This document shows positions 6,448 to 15,286 of a DNA stretch of 25,144 nucleotides, one piece after another. Origin of the DNA: an uncultured Eubacteriales bacterium (GTDB lineage Bacteria > Bacillota > Clostridia > Lachnospirales > Bianqueaceae); the NCBI GenBank assembly GCA_900322165.1, contig ONYR01000005.1, positions 1 through 25,144 on the forward strand, written 5' to 3'. Every line of letters starts with the position of its first letter. Within the stretch, counting starts at the first letter, position 1. The notes below the pieces were generated by a model, which worked only from the letters and a program-made list of their open reading frames with translations, was not told the origin of the DNA and searched no databases. A program made the position numbers and the translations under genes.

Positions 6448-9223
6448 GAGAAATCCCATCATAGTTTAGTAGAATATTGATAAAAACAGGAATTGCGTTT
6501 CTCGATCCTCCACCAAACGGGATCATGACAGAGATCGTCACCTCCGGATTCTGATCGCTGGCATATCCGGTAAAGAGCGAATGATCCGGACGGCTCTCCA
6601 TTTCCTGTGCGGTACCGGTCTTTCCGCCGCAGTGGATCCCCATCGCTTCAAGGACCGCAAACTCTTCTCCATGGTCATCCGTGACCACTAAACGCATGCC
6701 GTCCCGAACGATCCGAAGGTTCGTTTCACTGATGACGTGCGTGGCTTTGGCTACAGGCTCAGCCCGGTACAGCACCGCGCCATCCGGCGAGTGGATCTCA
6801 TTGACTAAAAACAGATCATAGACGTTTCCGCCGTTGACAAGCGTCATCGTATACCGGTTCAGATTGGCGCACGAATACGCGCCGTCACCCTGACCGATCG
6901 CGGAGCGAACCGCGTCGAGCTCCGAAGGATGAGGCTCGGTCTCACTCAGCTCAATGCCCGTCTTCCCGGCAAGACCGAGAAGCTCCGCATAATGCCTGAG
7001 CTTCGCAAGTCCAACCGCATCGTTAAAGTCTCCTTTTTCATCCGGCTCAGACAGCCAGTAACCCACCTGATAGAAGAAATAGTTGCACGAATAATCGATC
7101 GCCTGGACAACGTTGATCTCGCCATGGCTGACACTGCTCCAGCAGACCGGCTGGCTTTCGGTATTGACATGCGGGAAGCGGTAATCATCGTAGACCGTCG
7201 TATCCTTCGTAATGACGCCAAGGTCAAGCGCGCACGCTGAGGTCAGCAGCTTGAACGTGGATCCGATCGCACGCATCTCGGAAAGGGCGCGGAAACTCAG
7301 CGGACCGGAATTATCCTGAATGATCTCCTCATAGTATTCATAGCTGTTCATAAACCGGTTCGGATCATAGGAGGGATAGCTTACCATTGCAAGCACTTCT
7401 CCGCTCATCGGATCCGTGATCACCACGGAACCGCTGCAGGGATCCAGATTGACGTCAGCCGGCGTGATCTCGTCCGCCATGATCTTCATCTGCAGCAGCT
7501 CAACGGTCGTGATCTCATCGTTCACGAGCATTTCCCTGCTCCCATCCTCATCGGAGAGCAGCCCCTGTTCGTACAAAAGCTCAAAGAAAAACGGCTCGGT
7601 GACCAGTCCCGTCTGAAGCAGGTAACGGTACAGGTACTCATGGAACTCCGGATCCTCACCGAGATTCTGAAGCTCCAGATCGAGAATATAGGTGATTGCC
7701 TGAGAGTCTTTCATCAGATGATTGCCGACCGCCAACATGCCGTTCGGTGCCGTATAGATCTCGTACGCCTCCAGATTCAGCACACCGTTTTCAAGGCAGT
7801 AGACAAAGAAATCGTACGGGCTGATCTTGCCCGCGAGATAATCCGGATAGAACGCTTCATCATCCTGATAGGCATAGGAAAGATATCCGCGGTCGCGCAT
7901 CGCTTCGATCAGCAGATCATAGAGATTCTTTTCCTCTTCGGACAATTCAGAAACAGGCTGTTTTGTCTCCAGAATCGACGTGCGAAGATCCAGCAGCGCG
8001 CTCTCTGAAGCATCATCATAGATCTCCCGGAAAATATCCATGTAATAGCCGGACCCGTTATCCAGGACCGAATCCGGGATAAAATGGTTCGCCAAAAGCG
8101 CACAAAGGATATCCTGCACACTGTAGGATTCCCCGTGCTCTCCGCTTTTTCCGGTAATTTTTTTAACCAAGAGGGTTTTGATCTGCTGATAAAGGGATTC
8201 ATAGGCCGCTTCCTGAAGATCCCGATCGATCGTCAGAAAGATACTGTTGCCTTCTTCCGCCGGCACCATGGTGACCTGATCGACGATCCGATCCCCGAGC
8301 GTATCGATCTCCAGACGAACCGTTCCCTGCTTACCGCGCAGGGTGGATTCATATTCAGCCTCGATCCCGGTTTTCCCGACGATCGCGTCCTCATCATACG
8401 ACCTTCCGGCACGCTCGGCCTCAGCCATCTCTTCTTCATCGATGCGCCCGACGTAGCCGATGATATGCGCGAAAAGCTCGCCCTCCGGATACACTCTGGT
8501 GTAAACAAGCTCCACCGAGAATCCGCTGAACTCCGCCGCACGTTCGACCATCTCCGCTTCCGTCTTTTCGGAAACGCTCCTCCCGATCCGAATCGGAGCC
8601 GACGGATCGAAGCGTCCTGAGAAGATCGCATAGCGAAGCTCTGTCAGCTCCCGATAGGTTTCAGCCGGAAGCTTTGGATCGATGCCGAACTGTTCCTCCG
8701 CCAGAATGCGCATCGCTTCCTGTGCACTTGTATTCTTTTGTTCATCCGTAAGACGATCCCGGCTGGTATTGTATACCTCAGCGAGAAAGTTGCCGTGCGC
8801 GACTTCGTTTTCACTTGTAAACGCCGGCTTATAATAACAGGTCCCATTTTCCGTAAATCCGATCGGGAAAACGACCGACGCGCCGATCTCGTCTCCGTTT
8901 TTCTCCGCCATATCCATCAGATCCAGCAAGGCCCGGTTCAGATCACGGTTTCCGGCCGAAGGCGTATAGATCAGGATCCGGCTTTCTTCATTGATGGCGA
9001 GCGGACGTCCGTACCGGTCATAGACCGCGCCTCGCTCTCCTTCGATCGAAACGGTTTCATAGCGGTTCTCCGCCTGGATCTCCACATAGTGTTCATAGTC
9101 CCGGATCTGCACCTGATACAGGCTCACAAGCAGCACGCCAAAAGCCGCTGCGATCACAGCGGTCAGCACCACGATGCGGTTGGAGACGATCTCCCACAGG
9201 CGAATCAGAATCTCTTTGATCAT
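6437..9223 (-). CDS. mrdA: Penicillin-binding protein 2 (elongasome transpeptidase), long form
   Basis: 928 residues, clearly longer than typical PBP2 (about 600-700). One N-terminal membrane anchor (around 15-35) precedes the pedestal domain with the class B signature RGAVYDRYGRPLA. The transpeptidase domain holds all three active-site motifs: STFK (Ser655, Lys658), SCN (Ser712, Asn714) and KTG (Lys868). Extra length is concentrated between the pedestal and transpeptidase domains, about residues 350-590, an acidic, Tyr/Leu/Asp-rich segment without a motif I recognise. Similar long PBP2 proteins occur in Lachnospiraceae. It cross-links side-wall peptidoglycan outside the membrane with RodA. 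AAGGAGG is 8 nt before the ATG, and the start overlaps the mreD stop (ATGA). Confidence 0.95.
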   Translation of the reverse strand: MIKEILIRLWEIVSNRIVVLTAVIAAAFGVLLVSLYQVQIRDYEHYVEIQAENRYETVSIEGERGAVYDRYGRPLAINEESRILIYTPSAGNRDLNRALLDLMDMAEKNGDEIGASVVFPIGFTENGTCYYKPAFTSENEVAHGNFLAEVYNTSRDRLTDEQKNTSAQEAMRILAEEQFGIDPKLPAETYRELTELRYAIFSGRFDPSAPIRIGRSVSEKTEAEMVERAAEFSGFSVELVYTRVYPEGELFAHIIGYVGRIDEEEMAEAERAGRSYDEDAIVGKTGIEAEYESTLRGKQGTVRLEIDTLGDRIVDQVTMVPAEEGNSIFLTIDRDLQEAAYESLYQQIKTLLVKKITGKSGEHGESYSVQDILCALLANHFIPDSVLDNGSGYYMDIFREIYDDASESALLDLRTSILETKQPVSELSEEEKNLYDLLIEAMRDRGYLSYAYQDDEAFYPDYLAGKISPYDFFVYCLENGVLNLEAYEIYTAPNGMLAVGNHLMKDSQAITYILDLELQNLGEDPEFHEYLYRYLLQTGLVTEPFFFELLYEQGLLSDEDGSREMLVNDEITTVELLQMKIMADEITPADVNLDPCSGSVVITDPMSGEVLAMVSYPSYDPNRFMNSYEYYEEIIQDNSGPLSFRALSEMRAIGSTFKLLTSACALDLGVITKDTTVYDDYRFPHVNTESQPVCWSSVSHGEINVVQAIDYSCNYFFYQVGYWLSEPDEKGDFNDAVGLAKLRHYAELLGLAGKTGIELSETEPHPSELDAVRSAIGQGDGAYSCANLNRYTMTLVNGGNVYDLFLVNEIHSPDGAVLYRAEPVAKATHVISETNLRIVRDGMRLVVTDDHGEEFAVLEAMGIHCGGKTGTAQEMESRPDHSLFTGYASDQNPEVTISVMIPFGGGSRNAIPVFINILLNYDGISLDR

Positions 9224-9759
9224 GATCTGATCCTCCTTGACATGCGCCGCTTCTGCGCATTCACCTCATCGACATGATCCGTAAACTCATTCAGCTTGAT
9301 CAAAAGAGGCAGCAGCAATACGCCAAGCAGCAAGGTATAGATCACCTCGGGAAGGATCAGATGGAACAGGTAATAAGCAAAACGTGTGTCTCCCTTGAGA
9401 AAACGCAGAAAGATAAACTGAACCAGCCCTGCGGCAAAGGAAGACGCGGCTGTAAACGAAACCGGAAGCAGCAGCAAGCTCCGGCTCAGATTTCTTGAAA
9501 GATAACCGACCGAAAAACCGATCAGCATGTAGATCAGGGCATAAAAACCAAGTACACGGAAAAACAGCAGGTCTTCCAACAACCCAAGCACAAATCCGAT
9601 CAGGCTGCCCCGTCTCTCCCCCTGCACCATCGCAGCTGAGACCGTCAGCAGCAAAAGAAGATCCGGCAAAATGCCGCCGATCGCAATGCCCCTCAGGCTT
9701 GAGGACTGGAGAATCAACACGATAAACCCGATCAATGCATTCAAAACAAGGGAGATCAT
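9220..9759 (-). CDS. mreD: Rod shape-determining protein MreD
   Basis: 179 residues with about five membrane segments and a basic C-terminal tail (KRRMSRRIRS). The N-terminal LQSSSLRGIAIGGILPDLLLLL segment (split here by its hydrophobic stretches) and the order mreC-mreD-mrdA identify it. MreD is a small integral membrane scaffold that links MreC to the RodA-PBP2 synthase. It overlaps mreC by 4 nt upstream (ATGA) and mrdA by 4 nt downstream, so translation of the three is coupled. Confidence 0.9.
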   Translation of the reverse strand: MISLVLNALIGFIVLILQSSSLRGIAIGGILPDLLLLLTVSAAMVQGERRGSLIGFVLGLLEDLLFFRVLGFYALIYMLIGFSVGYLSRNLSRSLLLLPVSFTAASSFAAGLVQFIFLRFLKGDTRFAYYLFHLILPEVIYTLLLGVLLLPLLIKLNEFTDHVDEVNAQKRRMSRRIRS

Positions 9760-10667
9760 GGCTGAACCTCCCCGTTTTCATTCTCACTCAGATTTCGCAC
9801 TTCCGTAATGATAAGCACCATGTCGGTCTGTTCCAGATCGACACTCGGTTTAATAATGGCAACACTTTCATATCCGGTTCCGACCGGAATGATCTCAGTA
9901 ACGATACCGATCGAAAGCCCCGGAGGATAGATGTCTCCCAGCGATGAGGTAACGATCTCATCCCCCACAGTAATATCGACCTCTCCGGTCACAAACTTGA
10001 TCATGCAGAGGCTGTCATCGATCTCACCAAGCTCATTGGAATGGTAGCCGAACGCACCCTCCACCACGACAAGATCGCCGCCGGGACGGTTGATCTGGCC
10101 GTAGATCACACTGCCCTGATCCACGATCGAGGTAACGATCGCATACTGTCCGAACACCTCGCTGACGTGTCCCGCGAGTCCGCCTGTCGTGATGACCGGC
10201 ATGTATATCTCGATCCCGTCGGCGCTGCCTTTATCCAGGATAAAGGTATCATACCAGTTATTCGGGGACAGACCGATGATCTGAGCGCCGGTTTTCGGAT
10301 AATCCCGGTAATAGGTATCCAGTGCGTAAAGCTCCTCGAGCTCCTCCGCGCGTCTCGCTTCGGCCAACAGGGCGCGGTTCTCCTCTTCGAGGGCTTCGAC
10401 CTGTTCCCTGAGTCTGGCGTTTTCCTCCATCACCGACTGCATCGTGCCCCAGCCTTCGTTATGGTCATGGATCCAAACCTGCACACTTTTCATCCCTTGC
10501 TCGATCGGGTCCGAAACCAAGTGCAGGGCTTCTCTTAAAAAGTCAAGCCTCAGCCCCAGCATGCCGGTGATGATGAGTAAAAGGACGCAGACAGCCAGGC
10601 CAAGCGGCAGCCGCCACTTCGCCCTCTCTTCCCTGATCGCCCTTTTTTCGGCATCTTCCCGTTTCAC
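9756..10667 (-). CDS. mreC: Rod shape-determining protein MreC
   Basis: 303 residues: a basic cytoplasmic N-terminus, one membrane helix (about residues 19-40), then a coiled coil (MEENARLREQVEALEEEN and following), then the two beta-barrel domains typical of MreC (VGLSPNNWYDTFILDKGS-like block, residues about 138-155). MreC activates PBP2 from the outer face of the membrane. The start is GTG, supported by AAGGAGG 7 nt upstream that lies directly after the mreB stop (gap 18 nt). The tail ends in an acidic, polar stretch (NLSENENGEVQP). Confidence 0.93.
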   Translation of the reverse strand: MKREDAEKRAIREERAKWRLPLGLAVCVLLLIITGMLGLRLDFLREALHLVSDPIEQGMKSVQVWIHDHNEGWGTMQSVMEENARLREQVEALEEENRALLAEARRAEELEELYALDTYYRDYPKTGAQIIGLSPNNWYDTFILDKGSADGIEIYMPVITTGGLAGHVSEVFGQYAIVTSIVDQGSVIYGQINRPGGDLVVVEGAFGYHSNELGEIDDSLCMIKFVTGEVDITVGDEIVTSSLGDIYPPGLSIGIVTEIIPVGTGYESVAIIKPSVDLEQTDMVLIITEVRNLSENENGEVQP

Positions 10668-10685
10668 GCCTGAGCCTCCTTACGA

Positions 10686-11711
10686 TTAATGATACAGCGA
10701 CGCTGTCTCCAAAACTCCCTTGTATGCCTGGATATTATCCAGTACGATCCCGCAGCCGTTCACGACGCAGTGAAGCGGATTCTCCGCAATCACCGTCTTG
10801 ACACCGCAGACCTTCTCGATCATGGTATCCATGCCCTTCAAAAGCGCACCGCCGCCGGTCAGATAGATCCCGTTGTCATAGACATCGGAAGCGATCTCCG
10901 GAGGCAGCTTCTCAAGCACATCCGTAATCGCATTGATGATCTGCATGATCGTCGGATAGATCGCCTCGGCAACGTGGAAATTCGTGAGCTCCATGGAAAG
11001 CGGAAGGCCCGTCATCACGTCGCGCCCCTTAATGATCAGTTTATCCTCATAGGTATTGTCATCCACGTATGCGGTTCCGATCGTGGTCTTAATATGCTCG
11101 GCCGAAATATCGCCGATATTCATGTTATTGATCTTCTTCAGGTAGACCATGATCGCTTCATCGATGGCATCACCGCCGACACGAAGCGATTTGGACTCAA
11201 CGATCCCGCCAAGCGAGATCACGGCGACTTCCGTCGTTCCGCCGCCGATATCCACCACCATGCTGCCGACCGGATCCATCACCGGCAGGCCTGCCCCGAT
11301 CGCAGCCGCCATCGGCTCCTCCATCAGGTAGGTTCCGCGCTCATTGACGCCGGACTGCAGGGCCACTTCGATCAAGGCACGCTTTTCAACGTCCGTGATC
11401 CCGTAAGGCGCACAGATCACCAGATCCGGCCGCATGAAAAAGTTCGGTTTGGCTACCTTGCGGATATAGTACTGAAGCATCGCTTTGGTCGACGTATAGT
11501 CCGCGATGACGCCTTCCTTGATCGGGCGCTCCGCGCGGATATGATCCGGCGTTCTTCCCAGCATCTGCTTGGCTTCCTCGCCGACCGCCACAACCTCCTC
11601 GGTCTCGGTATCGATCGCAACGACCGAAGGCTCCTCCACAACGATACCGGCATCCTTCATGTAAACCAGAATATTCGCCGTGCCAAGGTCAATTCCCAGT
11701 GCCTTTTTCAT
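10686..11711 (-). CDS. mreB: Actin-like cell-shape protein MreB
   Basis: 341 residues with the actin-ATPase motifs: phosphate 1 GIDLGTANILVY near the N-terminus, phosphate 2 VVDIGGGTTEVAVISLGG, and the adenosine motif GIYLTGGGALLKGMD near the C-terminus. MreB forms membrane-bound filaments that guide the RodA-PBP2 machinery. ATG at 11711 is chosen because GAGGAGG lies 7 nt before it; an in-frame GTG two codons upstream (11717) would be only 1 nt from that site. No promoter was seen in the 66 nt to radC, so it is probably co-transcribed with radC. Confidence 0.97.
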   Translation of the reverse strand: MKKALGIDLGTANILVYMKDAGIVVEEPSVVAIDTETEEVVAVGEEAKQMLGRTPDHIRAERPIKEGVIADYTSTKAMLQYYIRKVAKPNFFMRPDLVICAPYGITDVEKRALIEVALQSGVNERGTYLMEEPMAAAIGAGLPVMDPVGSMVVDIGGGTTEVAVISLGGIVESKSLRVGGDAIDEAIMVYLKKINNMNIGDISAEHIKTTIGTAYVDDNTYEDKLIIKGRDVMTGLPLSMELTNFHVAEAIYPTIMQIINAITDVLEKLPPEIASDVYDNGIYLTGGGALLKGMDTMIEKVCGVKTVIAENPLHCVVNGCGIVLDNIQAYKGVLETASLYH

Positions 11712-11736
11712 GCTCACGCCTCCTCTTATTCAGGCG

Positions 11737-11764
11737 GCCCTGCCGGAGGTGGCTCCGGCAGAGC
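11737..11764 (-). other. Strong GC hairpin without U-tract between radC and mreB
   Basis: The core is a perfect 9-bp stem (CTGCCGGAG/CTCCGGCAG, 11740-11748 with 11753-11761) and a 4-nt loop, extendable to 12 bp with one G-U pair. Neither strand has a run of T after it. It may stop 3'-5' decay, mark an RNA cleavage site, or partly slow transcription before mreB; the sequence does not decide. Confidence 0.5.
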
Positions 11765-11777
11765 TTCTCTTTCTCTC

Positions 11778-12500
11778 TCAGTCTGTTTCGAAATCAAACC
11801 CGTTTTCCCGGTAGGAATAGTATTCTTTGTCACCGAGAATGATATGGTCGATCATCGGAAGTTTCATGATCTTACTTTCTGCATAAAGCAGCTTTGTCAT
11901 CTCGCCGTCTGCCAGCGATGGCAAAGGATCACCGCTCGGATGCGAATGCAGCAGCACAAACCCGTAAGCGCCCCGCTCAAATCCCTGGAGGAAGATCTCC
12001 CTCCCATCGATGAGCGACTGGTTGATCGTTCCCGGGGGCAGCTGCATCTCTGAAAGCATTTCGAGCTTGGAGTTCAGATAGAGGATCCACGCCGTTTCCC
12101 GTTTTAAATAGCGTGTACTCTCCATGTACATGTGGGCGATCGATGCCGGATCCGACAGTCTCACCCTCGTAGCCGCTTCCTTTTGCGCCAGCCGTTTGGC
12201 AAGCTCCGAGATCGCCTGAATCTCGATGGATTTGACCCGTCCGATGCCCTTGAGCGCTCTCAGCTCACTCAGTGAGAGCTGGCAGAAGGCACAGAGCGGA
12301 TCCCACCCGGCCGTATCGACCAGGGACAGAAGCCGGCAAGCCATTTCAAACGCCCTCTCACCCTCTGATCCGTTCCGCAGAACGATCGAGAGCAATTGAG
12401 CATCCGTCAGGGCCGAAGCCCCCTTGAGTTCCACGATCCGATATGGCTGTTCGGATTCGGGCAGGTCCTTCATCGTGACCTTGTTTTCTTTTTGAGACAT
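11778..12500 (-). CDS. radC: RadC family JAB/MPN-domain protein
   Basis: 240 residues. The N-terminal helix-hairpin-helix part includes LPESEQPYRIVELKGASALTD-like RadC sequence and LRALKGIGRVKSIEIQA. The C-terminal JAB1/MPN metalloprotease-like domain has the zinc motif HSHPSGDPLPSLAD starting at His185. The cellular role of RadC is unresolved; the old DNA-repair assignment is not well supported. It lies upstream of mreB as in many Firmicutes; the maf gene often found here is absent. The ribosome binding site AAAGGA is 4 nt from the ATG but is buried in a hairpin (see 12505-12528). Confidence 0.93.
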   Translation of the reverse strand: MSQKENKVTMKDLPESEQPYRIVELKGASALTDAQLLSIVLRNGSEGERAFEMACRLLSLVDTAGWDPLCAFCQLSLSELRALKGIGRVKSIEIQAISELAKRLAQKEAATRVRLSDPASIAHMYMESTRYLKRETAWILYLNSKLEMLSEMQLPPGTINQSLIDGREIFLQGFERGAYGFVLLHSHPSGDPLPSLADGEMTKLLYAESKIMKLPMIDHIILGDKEYYSYRENGFDFETD

Positions 12501-12504
12501 AGCT

Positions 12505-12528
12505 TCCTTTCTGTCAGAAGCAGAAAGG
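12505..12528 (-). promoter_or_regulatory. Hairpin sequestering the radC ribosome binding site
   Basis: In the transcript an 8-bp perfect stem (CCTTTCTG/CAGAAAGG, 12521-12528 with 12506-12513, loop CTTCTGA) contains most of the AAAGGA element that precedes the radC ATG at 12500. Pairing would lower radC translation. The upstream DUF4321 gene stops 38 nt before the stem, too far for a terminating ribosome to open it. Confidence 0.5.
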
Positions 12529-12565
12529 CAAGCCGCGCAGGGTTCTCTTTATGTACGTTCCGTTA

Positions 12566-12820
12566 TCACACCTTGCGGTGAACAAAGATCGCAAGGCACA
12601 TGCCGATAATGGACGCAATGTTGATCGAGATCTGAAATCCGAACGTCAGCTGGATCACACTCAGATTCAGCGTGACCGTCGGGATCCCGAACGTTTTTCC
12701 GTAAGCCAGCCAGTAAAAGAAATCATACTGACCCAGCCAATCACCGATAAAACCGCCGACCACAATTCCGGCAAGCAGGAATAAAATCAGCGTCCAGAAA
12801 TTCTTGCCACGTAAAGCCAT
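12566..12820 (-). CDS. DUF4321 small membrane protein
   Basis: 84 residues with two membrane helices, FWTLILFLLAGIVVGGFIGD near the N-terminus and a C-terminal IASIIGMCLAIFV followed by HRKV. Between them are a short extracytoplasmic-type segment and the LTFGFQISINIASIIG block typical of DUF4321. The function is unknown, but the family is widespread in Clostridia and commonly sits by radC or the mre genes. ATG at 12820 is preceded by GGAGGAGG with 8-nt spacing; the frame also runs up to a TTG at 12838, but that would place the ribosome binding site inside the gene. Confidence 0.85.
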   Translation of the reverse strand: MALRGKNFWTLILFLLAGIVVGGFIGDWLGQYDFFYWLAYGKTFGIPTVTLNLSVIQLTFGFQISINIASIIGMCLAIFVHRKV

Positions 12821-12838
12821 AGGATAAGCCTCCTCCAA

Positions 12839-13795
12839 TCAATCACCTGATATTGTACCATGCAAACGATTATTTGTATAGATTTTTCCAAACGCCTTCG
12901 GCACGATGAATCGGTCGATCAAGGGGGTCAGAAGGTTCATTAACAGAATCGAAGCACAGATCGCGATCTCATAGTTTCCGTATACGCGAAGCAGCGTTGT
13001 CAGAACGCCGCAGCCAACGCCGAACACGAGCCGTCCGACTCCGGTCATCGGCGTCGTTACGTAATCCGTTGCCATGAAGAAGGCCGCAAATATCAGCCCT
13101 CCGGTCAGGATCTCGTACATGCCGTTTCCCTTCAGCAGATAAGACAGCACAAAGACGACCGCAATATAGCTCAGCGGAATGCGCAGATCGATGACGCGCC
13201 TAGCCGCAAGGTAAATGCCGCCAAGCAGGATCAGCAGGACCGAAGTCTCTCCGAGATCTCCCGGAACTACGCCCAAAAAACAGCTCATCATGCTCGGAAG
13301 CATTTCAAACTGGCCCTCGGAGAGGTAATACAGCGGGGTGTACACAGGAATTCCGTTGATGCGGAACTCGGTCATGAGTGCCGGGAACACCAGGATCAGC
13401 ATCAGTTTGGCGCTGAGCGCAGGATTCAGCAGATTGCGCCCGATCCCGCCGAACAGCTGTTTCACGATAATGATCGCAAAGAAAGCCCCTACGGCCGGGA
13501 CCCAAAGCGGCACACTGATGGGAAGGTTAAACGCCACCAGAAGGCCGGTCAAAAGCGCGCTGCAGTCCAAAATCGAGACTCTCTTGCGGGAAAGCTTCTG
13601 CCAGGCATATTCGCTCAGAACCGCGGTCGCGCACGAGATCAGTACAATGATGAGAGCGCGGTAACCGAAATAGACTGTTGCAAAGATCAGGATCGGCGTC
13701 AACGCGAACAGCACGTCCCGCATGATCGAAGAGGTCGTATCCGCCCCTCTCGAGTGCGGCGGCTGATAGTAATTCGAAGGAGATCTGTCTTTCAT
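12839..13795 (-). CDS. rnfD: RnfD/NqrB-like membrane subunit
   Basis: 318 residues, polytopic. Family marks are FGGIGRNLLNPALSAKLML, GDLGETSVLLILLGGIYL (the Thr in GETS matches the position of the covalent FMN in RnfD/NqrB) and FFMATDYVTTPMTGVGRL. RnfD is a membrane subunit of the ion-pumping ferredoxin:NAD+ oxidoreductase. The start is supported by GGAGGAGG 7 nt upstream and overlaps the rnfC stop by 4 nt. The usual next genes rnfG, rnfE, rnfA and rnfB are absent; DUF4321 and radC follow instead. Either the rest of the complex is encoded elsewhere or this is a reduced Rnf-derived module. Confidence 0.88.
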   Translation of the reverse strand: MKDRSPSNYYQPPHSRGADTTSSIMRDVLFALTPILIFATVYFGYRALIIVLISCATAVLSEYAWQKLSRKRVSILDCSALLTGLLVAFNLPISVPLWVPAVGAFFAIIIVKQLFGGIGRNLLNPALSAKLMLILVFPALMTEFRINGIPVYTPLYYLSEGQFEMLPSMMSCFLGVVPGDLGETSVLLILLGGIYLAARRVIDLRIPLSYIAVVFVLSYLLKGNGMYEILTGGLIFAAFFMATDYVTTPMTGVGRLVFGVGCGVLTTLLRVYGNYEIAICASILLMNLLTPLIDRFIVPKAFGKIYTNNRLHGTISGD

Positions 13796-15252
13796 CGCTC
13801 GTCCTCCTCCGGGGTGGAATCAAACCGTGCTTCTGCGTATCGCTCAGCTTCTGCCCTCAGTTTCAGGTCTCTGCGCTCATTGATCATCGTCTTGCCTTTC
13901 ATGACACTGATGCCCACTTTCCGTCTTGCCGGGCAGACAAAGCTGCAAGCTCCGCATTCGATGCACGTCATACCGCCTGAGGACTCAAAGCGCTTCCAAT
14001 CGCGTTTCGTTACCAGTTTTTCAAGAAAGTACGGCGCAAGCCCCATCGGGCAGGCAGCCACGCAGCGGCCGCACCGAATACAGTGGCTCTCCTCCATCTG
14101 GTGTGCACTTTCTTCGGACATGAGCAAAATACAGGCTGTGGATTTCGTGATCGGAACATCCAGATCTTGCAGCACCGTGCCGGTAATCGGGCCGCCGAGG
14201 ATCACTTTGGCCGCTTCCCTGACCGGAACTCCGCCGTTTTCCACGAGCTCTTTCACGGAGGTACCGATACGGACCCTGTAGTTCCGCGGGCTTTCCAGAC
14301 AGTCACCGCTCAGCGTCACAATGCAGCGCTGCAGCGGTCTTCCCTGCGTTACGGCGCGCGAGATGGCAATCGCCGTATCCACGGAGATGATAAGGATCCC
14401 ATGGCTTAACAGATCCGAGACATCGGAAACTTCTTCATGAAGCACGGTTTCCGCCAGCATCAGCGGATGGTGCTGCGGATACTTGCAGCGAACGATCTCA
14501 ACGCGGATGTGATCGGCTTCATGGTCAATGTAATCGCCCATCACCTCGATCGCTTTCGGCTTGTCATCCGCGATACAAAGGACCGCTTCCGCCTTCGGAA
14601 AAAGCTTTGTCAAGACTCGGATGCCGTTCACGATGCGCCAGGAATCCTCCAGCATTAGACGATAGGCAGCGCTCATCTCCGGCTCCGTCTCTGCGCCGTC
14701 GATCAAAACGGTATGAATCTGCGAAGCCTCAGCTCCCTGCAGCATTTGATCCAAAAACATCTTAGAGGTCGGTTCAATGATTCCCGCCGCGCGGATCCTC
14801 AGACGGATCTCTTCCTCCGGCAGTTCTTTATAGCTTTCCGGGGTGAACGGACGGTCGGCGGTCGTATAGGCATGGTCATTTTCGACGATGATCGAACGGA
14901 CTTTGTCCGCATAGGCCGTGAGCTTCATTGCAATATCTTTGACGGTGCCGGAAACACTGCTGTAAAGCGGCAGTCCCTCTTCCGTCTCCGCAATGATCTG
15001 ATCGCGCTGGACCTTGTCACCGACGGCCACCAGAGCAGTAAATGTGTTGCCATAGGCATCGGTCAGCGGATAGACAAGGTCCTCCTTCGGATCCATGTAA
15101 TCCGCGATCGTCATCTCCTGCGTTTTTTCTTTATCCGGCCGCACCTGAACGCCGCCTCGAAACGTCGGGACGCGAACCGTCACGGACGAAGCCAGATCCC
15201 GGACATTCGAGATCAACGCTTGATAGTTGAAACGTTTATGGATAGGATTCAT
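13792..15252 (-). CDS. rnfC: RnfC-like Fe-S/flavin-binding subunit
   Basis: 486 residues. The N-terminus has FRGGVQVRPDKEKT and a biotinyl-lipoyl-like region (VAVGDKVQRDQIIAE). The middle is the NuoF-like flavin/NADH-binding part with LGGPITGTVLQDLDVPITK. Two 4Fe-4S motifs lie near the C-terminus: CIRCGRCVAACP (from about residue 391) and CIECGACSFVCP (from about 430). RnfC is the peripheral NADH-side subunit. Two in-frame ATGs occur; I chose 15252 because AAGGA is 8 nt away, against 2 nt for 15258. It heads the cell-shape gene block under its own promoter. Confidence 0.9.
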   Translation of the reverse strand: MNPIHKRFNYQALISNVRDLASSVTVRVPTFRGGVQVRPDKEKTQEMTIADYMDPKEDLVYPLTDAYGNTFTALVAVGDKVQRDQIIAETEEGLPLYSSVSGTVKDIAMKLTAYADKVRSIIVENDHAYTTADRPFTPESYKELPEEEIRLRIRAAGIIEPTSKMFLDQMLQGAEASQIHTVLIDGAETEPEMSAAYRLMLEDSWRIVNGIRVLTKLFPKAEAVLCIADDKPKAIEVMGDYIDHEADHIRVEIVRCKYPQHHPLMLAETVLHEEVSDVSDLLSHGILIISVDTAIAISRAVTQGRPLQRCIVTLSGDCLESPRNYRVRIGTSVKELVENGGVPVREAAKVILGGPITGTVLQDLDVPITKSTACILLMSEESAHQMEESHCIRCGRCVAACPMGLAPYFLEKLVTKRDWKRFESSGGMTCIECGACSFVCPARRKVGISVMKGKTMINERRDLKLRAEAERYAEARFDSTPEEDER

Positions 15253-15286
15253 GTGCATTATCCTTTTTTATGTAGTCGTTCTATTC

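Noticed and set aside
10689..12053. 454-codon plus-strand frame
   Set aside because: Antisense to mreB and radC; His/Arg/Asp-rich composition is typical of shadow frames in this GC range.
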